From: Phycisphaerae bacterium
GTDB lineage: Bacteria; Planctomycetota; Phycisphaerae; Phycisphaerales; SM1A02
Direction: 5' to 3'
Assembly: GCA_002683195.1 (NCBI GenBank)
Contig: NYSW01000017.1
Coordinates: 1 to 24,465 of the forward strand
DNA length: 24,465 nucleotides
The notes beneath the pieces were generated by a model, which saw only the letters and a list, made by a program, of their open reading frames with translations, was not told the origin of the DNA and ran no database searches. Made by a program: the position numbers and the translations under genes. This document shows positions 24,317 to 24,465 of this stretch, in pieces. Position 1 is the stretch's first letter. Every line of letters begins with the position of its first letter.

Positions 24317-24465
24317 ATGTCCACCCACTTCGGCGAGCACTGGCACCGGCGATTCCTCGGATTGAGCGAGCAGATCGCCACCTGGAGCAAGGATCCCTCT
24401 CGAGGGGTCGGAGCGGTGATCGTCTCGCCCTCCAAGCAGATCGTCTCCACCGGCTTCAATGGCCT
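24317..24465 (+). CDS. Deoxycytidylate (dCMP) deaminase, N-terminal part (cut by window edge)
   Basis: The frame opens at ATG 24317, preceded by AAGG, and continues to the window end (49 codons). RRFLGLSEQIATWSKDPSRG followed by VGAVIVSP and IVSTGFNG match the first third of dCMP deaminases (ComE-like and DCTD). These zinc enzymes convert dCMP to dUMP in thymidylate supply. The zinc-binding HxE and PCxxC motifs would lie beyond the edge. A related cytidine/deoxycytidylate-deaminase-fold enzyme is the only real alternative. It lies 56 bases after the acetyltransferase. Confidence 0.85.
   Translation, partial: MSTHFGEHWHRRFLGLSEQIATWSKDPSRGVGAVIVSPSKQIVSTGFNG

Overview
This is a GC-rich window (roughly 60-65% GC by eye) from a Gram-negative chromosome. 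Support for that comes from several lipoprotein signal peptides, a twin-arginine signal, Sec signal peptides, a complex I subunit and many Shine-Dalgarno sites of the GGAG type. The gene set fits a Planctomycetota-like bacterium, possibly marine Phycisphaerae: a fucosidase with a sodium symporter, many secreted hydrolases, and a split-up nuo locus. That placement is inference; no rRNA or marker phylogeny is available here. There is no CRISPR array, insertion sequence or prophage. The window reads as ordinary chromosome rich in secreted hydrolases and poorly characterised envelope proteins.

Layout. The left edge (1-646, minus) holds the start of groES and, upstream of it, a degenerate response-regulator receiver protein. 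After a 387-base gap a five-gene plus-strand run follows (1034-6266): asparaginyl-tRNA synthetase, a class III-like polyphosphate kinase 2, a YgaP-like membrane protein, a Tat-exported amidase and an alpha/beta hydrolase. Gaps are 16, 18 and 37 bases, then a 4-base ATGA overlap. Facing it (6300-7940, minus) is a lipoprotein that keeps the outer framework of an amidohydrolase but has lost the metal-binding barrel core. It is divergent from a secreted penicillin-acylase-family hydrolase (8017-10419). A small lipoprotein (10428-11057, minus) is divergent from a 635-residue fusion of families TIGR03546 and TIGR03545 (11137-13044). That fusion is followed by a class V aminotransferase, a small CxxC protein and an L-lysine 6-aminotransferase. 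A perfect 17-bp hairpin terminates the lysine aminotransferase and the convergent, solitary nuoA gene.

The right part has a second alpha/beta hydrolase, a lipoprotein that also carries a C-terminal membrane helix, tRNA-Pro(TGG), and a two-gene minus-strand operon of a GH95 alpha-L-fucosidase followed by a PutP-like sodium symporter. It ends with a phosphinothricin-acetyltransferase-type GNAT enzyme and the start of a dCMP deaminase.

Genes that plausibly work together: AsnRS with PPK2 (AsnRS makes AMP, class III PPK2 recharges AMP and ADP from polyphosphate); fucosidase with symporter (release and import of a product); and the TIGR03546/TIGR03545 fusion with the divergent lipoprotein (an envelope function, inferred). 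The best candidates for something undescribed are the metal-site-less amidohydrolase lipoprotein, the TIGR03546-TIGR03545 fusion and the doubly anchored lipoprotein.
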